Source: Bacillus subtilis
GTDB lineage: Bacteria; Bacillota; Bacilli; Bacillales; Bacillaceae_C
Length of the DNA stretch: 64,000 bases
Direction: 5' to 3'
Assembly (NCBI RefSeq): GCF_008764245.1
Contig: NZ_VTQV01000007.1
Location: 1 to 64,000, forward strand
This document shows positions 57,257 through 64,000 of the stretch, piece after piece. The stretch's first letter is position 1, and each line of letters starts with the position of its first letter. The notes below the pieces were generated by a model. It was not told where the DNA came from and ran no database searches. It saw only the letters and a list, made by a program, of their open reading frames with translations. The position numbers and the translations under genes were made by a program.

Positions 57257-58816
57257 TTAATGCTGAATATCTTCATTTTTTATAATGGATTCAAAGGATG
57301 GTGCTACACTTGAATGCAGGGCGATTAATTCATGATCATAATTACGCTTTACTTCGCATGTTCTATCAAAAATCATCGTCGCCTCATCATCTGGTTTACA
57401 AGCTGGCCATTCAGGCAGGTTACTTGAAGCAGGTGTACCATTCTTTGCAAAACTAATCCATGCATCAAACATTTGCTGCTCCAATAAATCTGAAACACCA
57501 GGAATATTACATACTGGAACTTTATCCGTATTACGGAATACAAACGGAATTTCGCTGCAATGCCAAGCAGTTCTTCCACCATCATAAGGAAACTCTAAAC
57601 TAAACATATACGAATACGTAGTAGCCTCCTGATGCTCTGCTTTCTTAGCGATAAAATCAATAGAAGGCGCACGGAATAAGGAGTCGAGAAATAGTAAGTC
57701 TGTTAAATTTTTCTCCGGATAAGCTTCTTTAAAGAGAGCTATTAGTTTTTCACTATGTTCTCCGTATCTTTTTGTAACTAATTCTTCCATTTGTTGACTG
57801 GATAGATTTTCTTTGTCGGCAATTCCTGGTCCAAATGCTGGGAATTCTGCAAAAACTGTGCCTACCATTACAGGTATCGTTTTGGCATGTTCCGTAAATC
57901 CAACAACTCGTGGATCTCCTACATAAAAATCATTCTGAATGGGAGTACAACCAACATAATGGCCCTCTTTCGCCATTTTTTCCGATACCTTATTATAGGC
58001 TTCTGCTAAAAGTGGATATGGAATAGTTTCTAGCTTTTCGACTTCTTCCTCACCATAGCCAAGTTCATTAAGTAAGGCTTTTACGATTTCTGTTCCATCT
58101 ACTTTTCCTGTTGCCACAAATCCATCAATCAATCCACTCTGGATGATTCCTTTATGAAACAACCCATCTGCTTCTGGTGTTTGCATCAAAGTCCAAACTT
58201 TCATGCCGCCTCCAGACTGTCCAAATAATGTTACATTTTCTGGATCTCCACCAAAGTTCTCAATATTATCTTGAATCCACTTTAAAGCAGCAACCATATC
58301 AGCATTTCCTGCATTGCCTGAATTGTTATATTTTTCCCCGAATGGTGATAAATCTAAATAACCTAAAATATTTAAGCGATGATTTAAGCTTACTATGACG
58401 ACATCACCAAATTTGCTCATATTTTCCCCATCATAAGCTACTTGTTCAATGGACGATCCAGCTGAAAAACCACCGCCATGCAGCCAAACGAGAACTGGCT
58501 TTTTAGCATTTTTGTCTATACTCTGTGTCCAAATGTTCAAATACTGACAATTTTCATCCATTGGCCAATAGCGATGAGGAACAAGTATTTCTCCTAAAGG
58601 TTGTTCTTGTTTCAACAAAGGACTTACATATCCGTAAGATGTTGCTTCTTTCACACCAACCCAAGGTTGCACTTCTGTGGGCATCTGGAACCGTTTAGCA
58701 TCCGCATATTTGATGCCGTGGAAAGTATACGTCCTATCAATCTTATAACCTCTTAATTTTCCAGCTTTTGTTTCTACAATTGGTTCTGTTTTACTACAAA
58801 CGAAAGTTCTTGACAT
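57257..58816 (-). CDS. Type-B carboxylesterase/lipase family protein
   Basis: The 519-residue alpha/beta hydrolase of the carboxylesterase B family has the oxyanion-hole loop VWLHGGGFSAGS, the LNHRLNILGYLDL strand and the nucleophile motif GQSGGG near residue 202. It has the Glu region VFAEFPAFG and the catalytic His in WHCSEIPFVF. The nucleophile elbow is usually GESAGG; this Gln/Gly variant is less common. No signal peptide is present, so it acts in the cytoplasm on an unknown ester. AAGGGGG lies before the ATG. Confidence 0.9.
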   Translation of the reverse strand: MSRTFVCSKTEPIVETKAGKLRGYKIDRTYTFHGIKYADAKRFQMPTEVQPWVGVKEATSYGYVSPLLKQEQPLGEILVPHRYWPMDENCQYLNIWTQSIDKNAKKPVLVWLHGGGFSAGSSIEQVAYDGENMSKFGDVVIVSLNHRLNILGYLDLSPFGEKYNNSGNAGNADMVAALKWIQDNIENFGGDPENVTLFGQSGGGMKVWTLMQTPEADGLFHKGIIQSGLIDGFVATGKVDGTEIVKALLNELGYGEEEVEKLETIPYPLLAEAYNKVSEKMAKEGHYVGCTPIQNDFYVGDPRVVGFTEHAKTIPVMVGTVFAEFPAFGPGIADKENLSSQQMEELVTKRYGEHSEKLIALFKEAYPEKNLTDLLFLDSLFRAPSIDFIAKKAEHQEATTYSYMFSLEFPYDGGRTAWHCSEIPFVFRNTDKVPVCNIPGVSDLLEQQMFDAWISFAKNGTPASSNLPEWPACKPDDEATMIFDRTCEVKRNYDHELIALHSSVAPSFESIIKNEDIQH

Positions 58817-58907
58817 ATCTTGTCCCCCTTATTTTCTAAAATTCAAACAATCACTTTTTGGTAGATTTATGTTACCAATATCAATCTTAAACTAATAGAA
58901 CAATAAA

Positions 58908-58921
58908 TGAAAGCGGTATAT
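58908..58921. promoter_or_regulatory. Possible cre site upstream of the carboxylesterase gene
   Basis: TGAAAGCGGTATAT agrees with 12 of 14 positions of the cre consensus, about 90 bases before the start codon. A chance match is possible. Confidence 0.3.
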
Positions 58922-59081
58922 TTATAGAGGTCAAATTGAGTATCTATATACTGAAATCCCCAGTTAGAGCATCATATTTATCTCACTTCCGATGATGTTT
59001 TGGAAGTTCTTAGTACATTTGAACCGATATTTAGGGTAAAAAACAAATAATAGAATTTGATCTCTTCATCCTATCTTTCCA

Positions 59082-59204
59082 TTGTCTAAACAGCATAAAT
59101 CAGGTATGATAGACATAAGATGATGGAGTAGGAAAAGGGGTTTCCCCCTATTCCACAGGTTCATGGGAGCCTTTCTTCGCTGCCGACGAAGAAGGCTCCT
59201 TTTT
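59082..59204 (+). ncRNA. Candidate antisense RNA (type I antitoxin)
   Basis: A promoter with -35 TTGTCT (59082-59087), a 17-base spacer and -10 TATGAT (59105-59110) should start an RNA near 59117. It would end at the hairpin GGAGCCTTTCTTCG / CGAAGAAGGCTCC (59166-59199, one bulge) followed by TTTTT. The roughly 88-base RNA has no ORF. It is complementary to the last third of the convergent peptide gene and its terminator. The feature span includes the promoter. Confidence 0.6.
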
Positions 59205-59294
59205 GTTGCGATAATTCATGATCGCGGTTACAAGGTTGATACCCGCCACTACCACATTCATAATGGCCACGAAAAGCAGAACATACCTCTCCAT
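59148..59294 (-). CDS. Candidate type I toxin peptide, 48 residues
   Basis: The ATG at 59294 is preceded by AAAGGAGGTGAGGTGA, an unusually strong ribosome binding site. The peptide starts MERY, has a hydrophobic span VLLFVAIMNVVVAGINLV, then a basic turn YRNKK and a polar, charged tail. One membrane helix with a Lys-rich end is the pattern of BsrG/TxpA-like toxins. Its TAG overlaps a GGGGGAAACCCC-TTTT terminator (about 59148-59133). The 3' end is covered by a convergent RNA with its own promoter. I do not recognise a named family. Confidence 0.65.
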   Translation of the reverse strand: MERYVLLFVAIMNVVVAGINLVTAIMNYRNKKEPSSSAAKKGSHEPVE

Positions 59295-59330
59295 TCACCT
59301 CACCTCCTTTCATATGGAGGTTGTCTTTAA

Positions 59331-59359
59331 AGTATAGCAAAACAAGTTACACAGAACAA
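59331..59359 (-). promoter_or_regulatory. Promoter of the candidate toxin gene
   Basis: On the minus strand -35 TTGTTC (59359-59354) and an extended -10 TGCTATACT (TATACT at 59336-59331) are spaced by exactly 17 bases, about 37 bases before the ATG. Confidence 0.7.
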
Positions 59360-59510
59360 GTGTTCCTTGTAAATTTTTTACAAAAGCTAAGCCCTTAGCT
59401 CCCCTGAGGATCCACTTTAAATATTTTTGGTTTGGCATATTGATCAAGAGATTTATTTGAAGCTTTTAGGTAGAATTATACATAATTACTATAATATAGG
59501 GAGTGATCCA

Positions 59511-60473
59511 ATGACGACGAAAACCTTAGTGATTAACCTAGAATTAGCGAACCATCTTTTAGATGAAATCAAACAGGTAGTGCCTGATTGGAAGGTTGTC
59601 GCTTGTAAAGACAGTGCTCGTATTCAGGATGAACTGGAACAAGCGGAAGTCATATTGCACTGGAAAAAGGAAGCGGCACCGACTTTGCTTGAAAAAAATG
59701 ACCAGCTAAAATGGATTCAGACATGGAGCGCGGGTGTGAATAATTTGCCCCTTCAGACACTCAAACAAAAAGATGTCGTGCTGACGAGTGCAAATGGTGT
59801 CCATGCCTACCCAATCTCCGAGACGATCTTTGCGCTTATGCTCGGTTTAACAAGAAAGATTCACACTTATGTACGTCATCAGCAAGAAAAAAAGTGGCAT
59901 AATGGCGGACTTGAATTAGAAATTCATGGGAAAACGATTGGGATTATCGGGGTTGGTGCCATCGGCCAAGAAACAGCTAAAATTGCTAAAGCCTTTGGGA
60001 TGAAGGTTCTCGGTGTAAGACACTCGGGAAAACCTGAAGCACATATCGATCACATGTATAAGCCTGATCAATTGGCAGACGTCCTTGGGCAATCTGACTT
60101 TGTCGTGATCACACTGCCACTAACAAAAGAAACGACCCGTATGTTTGGTGAGAAACAATTTCACCAAATGAAAAACAATGCTTTCCTTATCAATATCGGC
60201 AGAGGACAAATTATCGATGAGGCGGCACTGATTCAGGCATTGAAGGATAAAGAGATTGCAGGTGCGGGACTTGATGTATTTGAAGTAGAGCCATTACCGG
60301 CAGACAGTCCACTCTGGGATTTGGATAATGTGATCATCACCCCTCATACCGCAGGGGCGACCGAACATTATACCGAGCGTGTTGTACGGGATATTTTTAT
60401 TCCTAATCTAAGACATTACCTCACCCATCAAGCCCCTCATCTAAATGTTGTTGATTATGAAAAGGAGTATTAA
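59511..60473 (+). CDS. D-isomer-specific 2-hydroxyacid dehydrogenase
   Basis: The 320-residue NAD-dependent enzyme has the Rossmann motif GIIGVGAIGQETA near residue 145. Its catalytic Arg is in NIGRGQIID, the Glu in AGLDVFEVEPLP and the His in ITPHTAGAT. It interconverts a D-2-hydroxyacid and its 2-oxoacid; the natural substrate is unknown. The frame opens at 59427, but GGGAGTG places the start at 59511. It lies before ytzB and appears monocistronic. Confidence 0.9.
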   Translation: MTTKTLVINLELANHLLDEIKQVVPDWKVVACKDSARIQDELEQAEVILHWKKEAAPTLLEKNDQLKWIQTWSAGVNNLPLQTLKQKDVVLTSANGVHAYPISETIFALMLGLTRKIHTYVRHQQEKKWHNGGLELEIHGKTIGIIGVGAIGQETAKIAKAFGMKVLGVRHSGKPEAHIDHMYKPDQLADVLGQSDFVVITLPLTKETTRMFGEKQFHQMKNNAFLINIGRGQIIDEAALIQALKDKEIAGAGLDVFEVEPLPADSPLWDLDNVIITPHTAGATEHYTERVVRDIFIPNLRHYLTHQAPHLNVVDYEKEY

Positions 60474-60585
60474 ATAAAACAACGATAAAGATAGCAAAGA
60501 GAGAGTGATTTCTTCCTCGTTAAATTCTCGAAGAATTTGCTTGATTCCTGTATACTGAAAAAATAGAGATGTGGAGGTGCAGGAA

Positions 60586-60897
60586 ATGAATTGGAAGTCT
60601 TTTATAGCTGGAACTCTTACTGGGTTAATCGGTGGCTATTGTTTACGAAAAATAATGGAGGAGCAAGTCCCCTTATCAGGTGAAAAGGTACTTGCCGATA
60701 TTAAGCATGCTTTTAAAAAAGAAGGAAGTATTAATGGTTCGTGGATGCAGATGAAGCCTGAAGATTATCAGAAACATGCGATTAAAACGAAGGTGTATCG
60801 TGGCGGCATTATGCGTACCCGCGACGGAGAACGCGAACAGTTTGAATTTATCGCAGATGCCTATACAGGAAGTGTTCTGGATGTGTACCCGATTTAA
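60586..60897 (+). CDS. ytzB: YtzB, small PepSY-domain protein
   Basis: The 103-residue protein has an N-terminal hydrophobic anchor (FIAGTLTGLIGGYCL) followed by a single PepSY-like unit with VLADIKHAFKKEG and the end FIADAYTGSVLDVYP. It resembles B. subtilis YtzB. The ATG at 60586 is seven bases after GGAGGT. Such proteins are thought to regulate peptidases, but the role of this one is unknown. A strong terminator follows. Confidence 0.88.
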   Translation: MNWKSFIAGTLTGLIGGYCLRKIMEEQVPLSGEKVLADIKHAFKKEGSINGSWMQMKPEDYQKHAIKTKVYRGGIMRTRDGEREQFEFIADAYTGSVLDVYPI

Positions 60898-60903
60898 GGA
60901 GAG

Positions 60904-60936
60904 GGCAGAAAGCTCCCATTGATGGTGCTTTCTGCC
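60904..60936. terminator. Terminator between ytzB and ytnP
   Basis: GGCAGAAAGC and GCTTTCTGCC form a perfect 10-bp stem followed by TTTTTTATTTTTTT. It lies between convergent genes. Confidence 0.88.
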
Positions 60937-60940
60937 TTTT

Positions 60941-61825
60941 TTATTTTTTTCTATGCAGATTCTTCAGTAATTTCCCTTGGTCTGGCCGCTCCCGCTCCAA
61001 CGTAGCCGTGATTTCTCCATCCTTATTCCACTTCAAGGCACGATAGTAAGCGTCATGGTAAAAACTGAACCAGGCACCTGATTGAAGCGCTTCAGGGATC
61101 CATTTTTGTTTTTCACGGATCGAATCCATTGGATAATCATCATAAGCCAGGACCCATAAGGGATTTTGATGCGCATGGGTTGGCATAATATCGGCCATAT
61201 GGAGCAGCTTTTCCCCCTCACTTTCGATCATAATAATAGAATGTCCAGCGCTATGACCTCCTGTATGAATCATGCGAATGTTATCCTCAATGGTAATTTC
61301 GTTTTGAAAGGTGATCACTTGTTCAGCGATTGCCTCCCAATTTTCCGGCCAGTATGTATTGCGCGAACGAATATTTGGATGGCGCATTTCATCCCATTCC
61401 ACTTGCGAAGTATAGATTTTGGCGTTAGGAAATGTTGAAACACACCCGCCATTGGACGGTTTCGTTAATCCACAAGCATGATCAAAATGAAGATGGGTCA
61501 TCAGCACGATGTCAATATCTGCCGCTGTGAGGCCGAGTTTTTCTAAATCCGCTTCAATCTGAGACTCTTCTGACACCCCATAATTTCGTTTCTGCTTATC
61601 CGTTAACTTCCCATTGCCAATGCCTGCTTCAATTAAGATGTTTTTCCCATTTACTTGCAAAAACATCGGGTCACAGCGTAACTCAATTTGATTTTTCTCG
61701 TTTACAGGATATTTCCGGGTCCATAGAGGTTTTGGCACAACCCCAAACATCGCGCCCCCATCCATATAGGTGTCTCCCCCATTCAGCCACCGCAACGTAA
61801 TCTTCCCGATCTGCAATTTCTCCAT
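60941..61825 (-). CDS. ytnP: Metallo-beta-lactamase fold hydrolase YtnP
   Basis: The 294-residue protein closely resembles B. subtilis YtnP, an N-acylhomoserine-lactonase-type quorum-quenching enzyme. The dinuclear zinc motif is HLHFDHACG, with [10 protein letters not shown] and later His/Asp ligands. The N-terminal [19 protein letters not shown] is shared. The ATG at 61825 behind AAAGGGGG is correct; the frame to 61924 runs through the trmB terminator. Position between ytzB and trmB is conserved. Confidence 0.93.
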   Translation of the reverse strand: MEKLQIGKITLRWLNGGDTYMDGGAMFGVVPKPLWTRKYPVNEKNQIELRCDPMFLQVNGKNILIEAGIGNGKLTDKQKRNYGVSEESQIEADLEKLGLTAADIDIVLMTHLHFDHACGLTKPSNGGCVSTFPNAKIYTSQVEWDEMRHPNIRSRNTYWPENWEAIAEQVITFQNEITIEDNIRMIHTGGHSAGHSIIMIESEGEKLLHMADIMPTHAHQNPLWVLAYDDYPMDSIREKQKWIPEALQSGAWFSFYHDAYYRALKWNKDGEITATLERERPDQGKLLKNLHRKK

Positions 61826-61886
61826 TTGCGATTCCCCCTTTGATGTAAGCTCGCTCCTATTTTTATTATGATTGTAACAAAGAAAA

Positions 61887-61920
61887 AAACACATGAACAT
61901 TTTTATGGTTTCATGTGTTT
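61887..61920 (-). terminator. trmB terminator
   Basis: AAACACATGAA and TTCATGTGTTT pair around a 12-base loop, with TTTTTTTCTTT after it on the minus strand. Confidence 0.85.
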
Positions 61921-61927
61921 GCACGGT

Positions 61928-62569
61928 TTATTTCGTATACTGCACTTCACAGCGATAAATCGGATGGCCTTTTGCGGTAAATTTCTCTTCATATTCGGTC
62001 ATGATATTGCCTTCATAATCACTATTATGTAAATCTAACCATACTCCATTTAACTTCATGCCATAATGGGAGAAGCTCACAAGCGAGTATTCAAACAACC
62101 CGCGGTTATCGGTTTTAAAATGAATTTCCCCTTCATCTACAAGGATATCTTCATAAATTTTTAAAAAGGACTCATGGGTTAAGCGCCTTTTTTCATGGCG
62201 GTTTTTCGGCCATGGATCAGAAAAATTAAGATAAACCCGGTCAACATCTCCTTGGGCAAAAAAGTCTCTTAAATCAGCACCATCTGTATGTAATAATTTT
62301 ACATTCGGTACATCTGTTTCCAATACTTTATCTAGCGCCGTGACAATCACACTTTGTTGTAGTTCAATTCCTATATAATTAATCTTTGGATGAACGCGCG
62401 CCATTTCCGCAATAAATTGTCCTTTCCCTGTTCCCACTTCGATGTGGAGTGGATGGTCATTTCCGAAAAGTTCTCCCCATTTTCCCGCATAGTCTTGCGG
62501 ATTTGGGATGACATATTGAGGGTATTGCGCTATTTTCTCCTTTGCCCATGGTTTATGTCTTACACGCAT
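61928..62569 (-). CDS. trmB: tRNA (guanine-N7-)-methyltransferase
   Basis: The 213-residue SAM-dependent enzyme makes m7G46 in tRNA. Motif I is [10 protein letters not shown], and [15 protein letters not shown] is the conserved signature. The N-terminal [13 protein letters not shown] and C-terminal [16 protein letters not shown] are typical of the family. Its own terminator follows, before ytnP. Confidence 0.96.
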   Translation of the reverse strand: MRVRHKPWAKEKIAQYPQYVIPNPQDYAGKWGELFGNDHPLHIEVGTGKGQFIAEMARVHPKINYIGIELQQSVIVTALDKVLETDVPNVKLLHTDGADLRDFFAQGDVDRVYLNFSDPWPKNRHEKRRLTHESFLKIYEDILVDEGEIHFKTDNRGLFEYSLVSFSHYGMKLNGVWLDLHNSDYEGNIMTEYEEKFTAKGHPIYRCEVQYTK

Positions 62570-62707
62570 GTTTCAAAACACCTCTGATTCATTATTCCTT
62601 TTGTCTGAAAAAATGCTACATCCCTTGCTTTCCAAAATCAAGTAAGCATAAAGGCTTTTCATCTACGCAAACTACAAGCAACTCATTGGAAAGGAAGAGA
62701 AAAAAGC

Positions 62708-62986
62708 ATGTCGTTAAATCACCAAGATCAAGTCAATCTATTACAAGATATTATCAATAATCATTTAGAGGACTGTTGTGGCTCCGTCGCAGAATATGAG
62801 CAAGTAGAACGTTTGATCAAATCTTTACTTGCGAATCGTTCGGTGCCACAAGAGATGGAACCTCTTTTACACGATATATACAGCTATTCGCAAACAGGAA
62901 AAAATTCGAGTGATTTTGATCAACATATAAAGGCCCACCGGGACCAGCTTTCCCAGTGGGTACATGTTATCAATACTTTATCATAA
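62708..62986 (+). CDS. ytzH: YtzH-like family protein
   Basis: The 92-residue helical protein resembles B. subtilis YtzH: an N-terminal LNHQDQVNLLQDII, a DCCGSVAEYEQVERLIKSL segment and a final SQWVHVI. No membrane segment or catalytic motif is seen, and function is unknown. The ATG follows AAAGGAAGAG. Its end overlaps the convergent ytmP end by six bases. Confidence 0.88.
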   Translation: MSLNHQDQVNLLQDIINNHLEDCCGSVAEYEQVERLIKSLLANRSVPQEMEPLLHDIYSYSQTGKNSSDFDQHIKAHRDQLSQWVHVINTLS

Positions 62987-63796
62987 AGGCTTTGTCAAAG
63001 GATAAGAACAAGCATAATCATTTCTCATATAATTGTCTAAGTCCTTTATCCAATAATTCACTTCAAACAAATGTCCTCTTGTTTGATGCCATTGAATGGA
63101 TAATAAAGTATGAGCAATCGTATACCATTTCATCCGCCATTCAAGATTCGCAGTAAGTGGACTTCCATAATGACTTAACCAGTGAGACCATTTGTTTTTC
63201 GGAACATACCAATGTAGAAGCACCCCTAAATCAAAAGCGGGATCGGCGATCGTGGCGCCATCCCAATCAATTAGAAAGGTTTCCCCCTTGTCGGAAAGCA
63301 ACCAATTATTATGGTTGACATCCCCATGGCAAACGGCCCAATCATTACTCTGTACAGTTGTCCATTCTTTTTCAAGAAAATGAAGAGCCTCTCTGATCGT
63401 GGAAATGGAAAATAACCCTTGATCCAATGTCAACTTAATATCATGAAGCATCGAATCGGGACCGTAAGGTTTTTTCTCCATCCGCGCCATCATACTTAAA
63501 AGCGGCTTTGATTCGTGGATTTTTCTTAAAAGTTTTGGCGCCTCTTCTCCCGCCATTTCTTCTGCAGAAAATTCCCTGCCGGCTAAACATTGCTGGGCCG
63601 ATACGACATCACCGTTTTCCATCCTTCTTGTCCAAATCAACTTTGGGACGATCCCCTCCGCTGATAAAACAGCTAAAAATGGGGACGAATTTCGTTTGAG
63701 AAACAGTTTCTGATTATCTTTGATTGCAAAAAAAGCTTCACCGGTTGCTCCACCGGCAGGTATAATTTCCCAATCCTGCCCCAATAAATGTTCCAC
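62981..63796 (-). CDS. ytmP: Aminoglycoside/choline phosphotransferase-family protein YtmP
   Basis: The 271-residue kinase-fold protein has the Brenner motif VCHGDVNHNNWLL near residue 158 and the metal-binding LIDWDGATIADPAFDLG. N-terminal GGATGEAFFAIKDNQKLFLK forms the ATP lobe. The place next to trmB and ytzH matches B. subtilis ytmP. The natural substrate is unknown, and resistance to a drug should not be assumed. Confidence 0.92.
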   Translation of the reverse strand: MEHLLGQDWEIIPAGGATGEAFFAIKDNQKLFLKRNSSPFLAVLSAEGIVPKLIWTRRMENGDVVSAQQCLAGREFSAEEMAGEEAPKLLRKIHESKPLLSMMARMEKKPYGPDSMLHDIKLTLDQGLFSISTIREALHFLEKEWTTVQSNDWAVCHGDVNHNNWLLSDKGETFLIDWDGATIADPAFDLGVLLHWYVPKNKWSHWLSHYGSPLTANLEWRMKWYTIAHTLLSIQWHQTRGHLFEVNYWIKDLDNYMRNDYACSYPLTKPL

Positions 63797-63952
63797 CTAA
63801 TTTCACCTTCAATTATATCAACAAATAGTAGTATCATTAGAAGAAAAAAAGATCGCTATTGACTGAAATAGAATAGCCATCTGTATTTTATAATTTTATC
63901 GTTAATCGTCATTTTTCGTCAAGTGGCAATTGCTGAAAGTTTGATTTTCTTA

Positions 63953-64000
63953 AGAAAAGCGTAAGCGCCCACCAAAAGGACGAAATTTGTACTCTAACTC
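63953..64000. repeat. Fragment of the dispersed repeat
   Basis: AAGAAAAGCGTAAGCGCCC is the inverted tail of the dispersed repeat family, cut by the window end. Another scrap with AGAAAAGCGTAAGCGC is at about 26697. The rest of 63797-64000 shows no gene. Confidence 0.5.

Noticed and set aside
61826-61924. N-terminal extension of ytnP
   Set aside because: It runs through the trmB terminator hairpin, and the start at 61825 has AAAGGGGG.

Overview
The window is a low-GC Firmicute chromosome segment. The backbone gene order (tyrS, acsA/acuABC, ccpA, ytxHG, murC, sftA, ytpRQP, ytoQ, ytoP, ytzB, ytnP, trmB, ytzH, ytmP) is the Bacillus subtilis order with insertions and losses. Strong Shine-Dalgarno sites, frequent TTG/GTG starts, a T-box, an FMN riboswitch and a sigma-B-type promoter all point to the family Bacillaceae. 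The species cannot be named from the sequence alone. No rRNA, tRNA, CRISPR array, prophage or insertion-sequence transposase was seen.

Layout. Positions 1-5.2 kb hold a small sugar/inositol-type group: two TIM-barrel isomerases, an IolW-like dehydrogenase and an orphan sugar-binding lipoprotein. Positions 5.2-12 kb hold an LD-carboxypeptidase, tyrS with its T-box leader, a class A penicillin-binding protein and a NERD protein, followed by an array of ten 52-bp tandem repeats. Positions 12.9-18.4 kb are the acetate/acetoin block: acsA divergent from acuABC with a probable cre site between them, then ccpA. Positions 18.8-26.7 kb hold an FtsA-like actin-fold protein with C-terminal repeats, sigma-B-type ytxGH, murC and sftA. 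Positions 26.8-34.5 kb mix small accessory genes (sporulation lipoprotein, CtaG-like protein, Nudix, DinB, UspA, a SulP remnant) with ytpR, ytpQ and ytpP and a PfoR-like membrane protein. Positions 34.7-39 kb hold ytoQ and the ribDE-BA-H operon under an FMN riboswitch.

Positions 39-55.3 kb are mainly an anaerobic respiration island: moaA for molybdenum cofactor, a NarK-type transporter fused to a PAS domain, and a run of eight genes, narGHJI, nreA, nreB, nreC and a hemerythrin. NreB has the four cysteines of an oxygen-sensing Fe-S PAS domain. The narG and narK upstream regions share a TAGGG-N4-(C/A)CCT(A/C) inverted repeat at nearly the same distance from a possible -10 box, so the two units probably form one NreC regulon.

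Positions 55.3-64 kb hold a DUF4440 protein, ytoP, a type-B carboxylesterase, a hydroxyacid dehydrogenase and the ytzB-ytnP-trmB-ytzH-ytmP run. The most novel item is at 59.08-59.36 kb: an unlisted 48-codon hydrophobic peptide gene with a strong promoter and Shine-Dalgarno site. Its 3' end is overlapped by a convergent short RNA with its own promoter and terminator, which is the architecture of a type I toxin-antitoxin system. A family of dispersed GC-rich intergenic repeats (1, 21.1, 28.5, 41.2-41.6 and 45.8 kb, with short fragments elsewhere) runs through the window. One copy supplies the last codons of a small membrane-protein gene.
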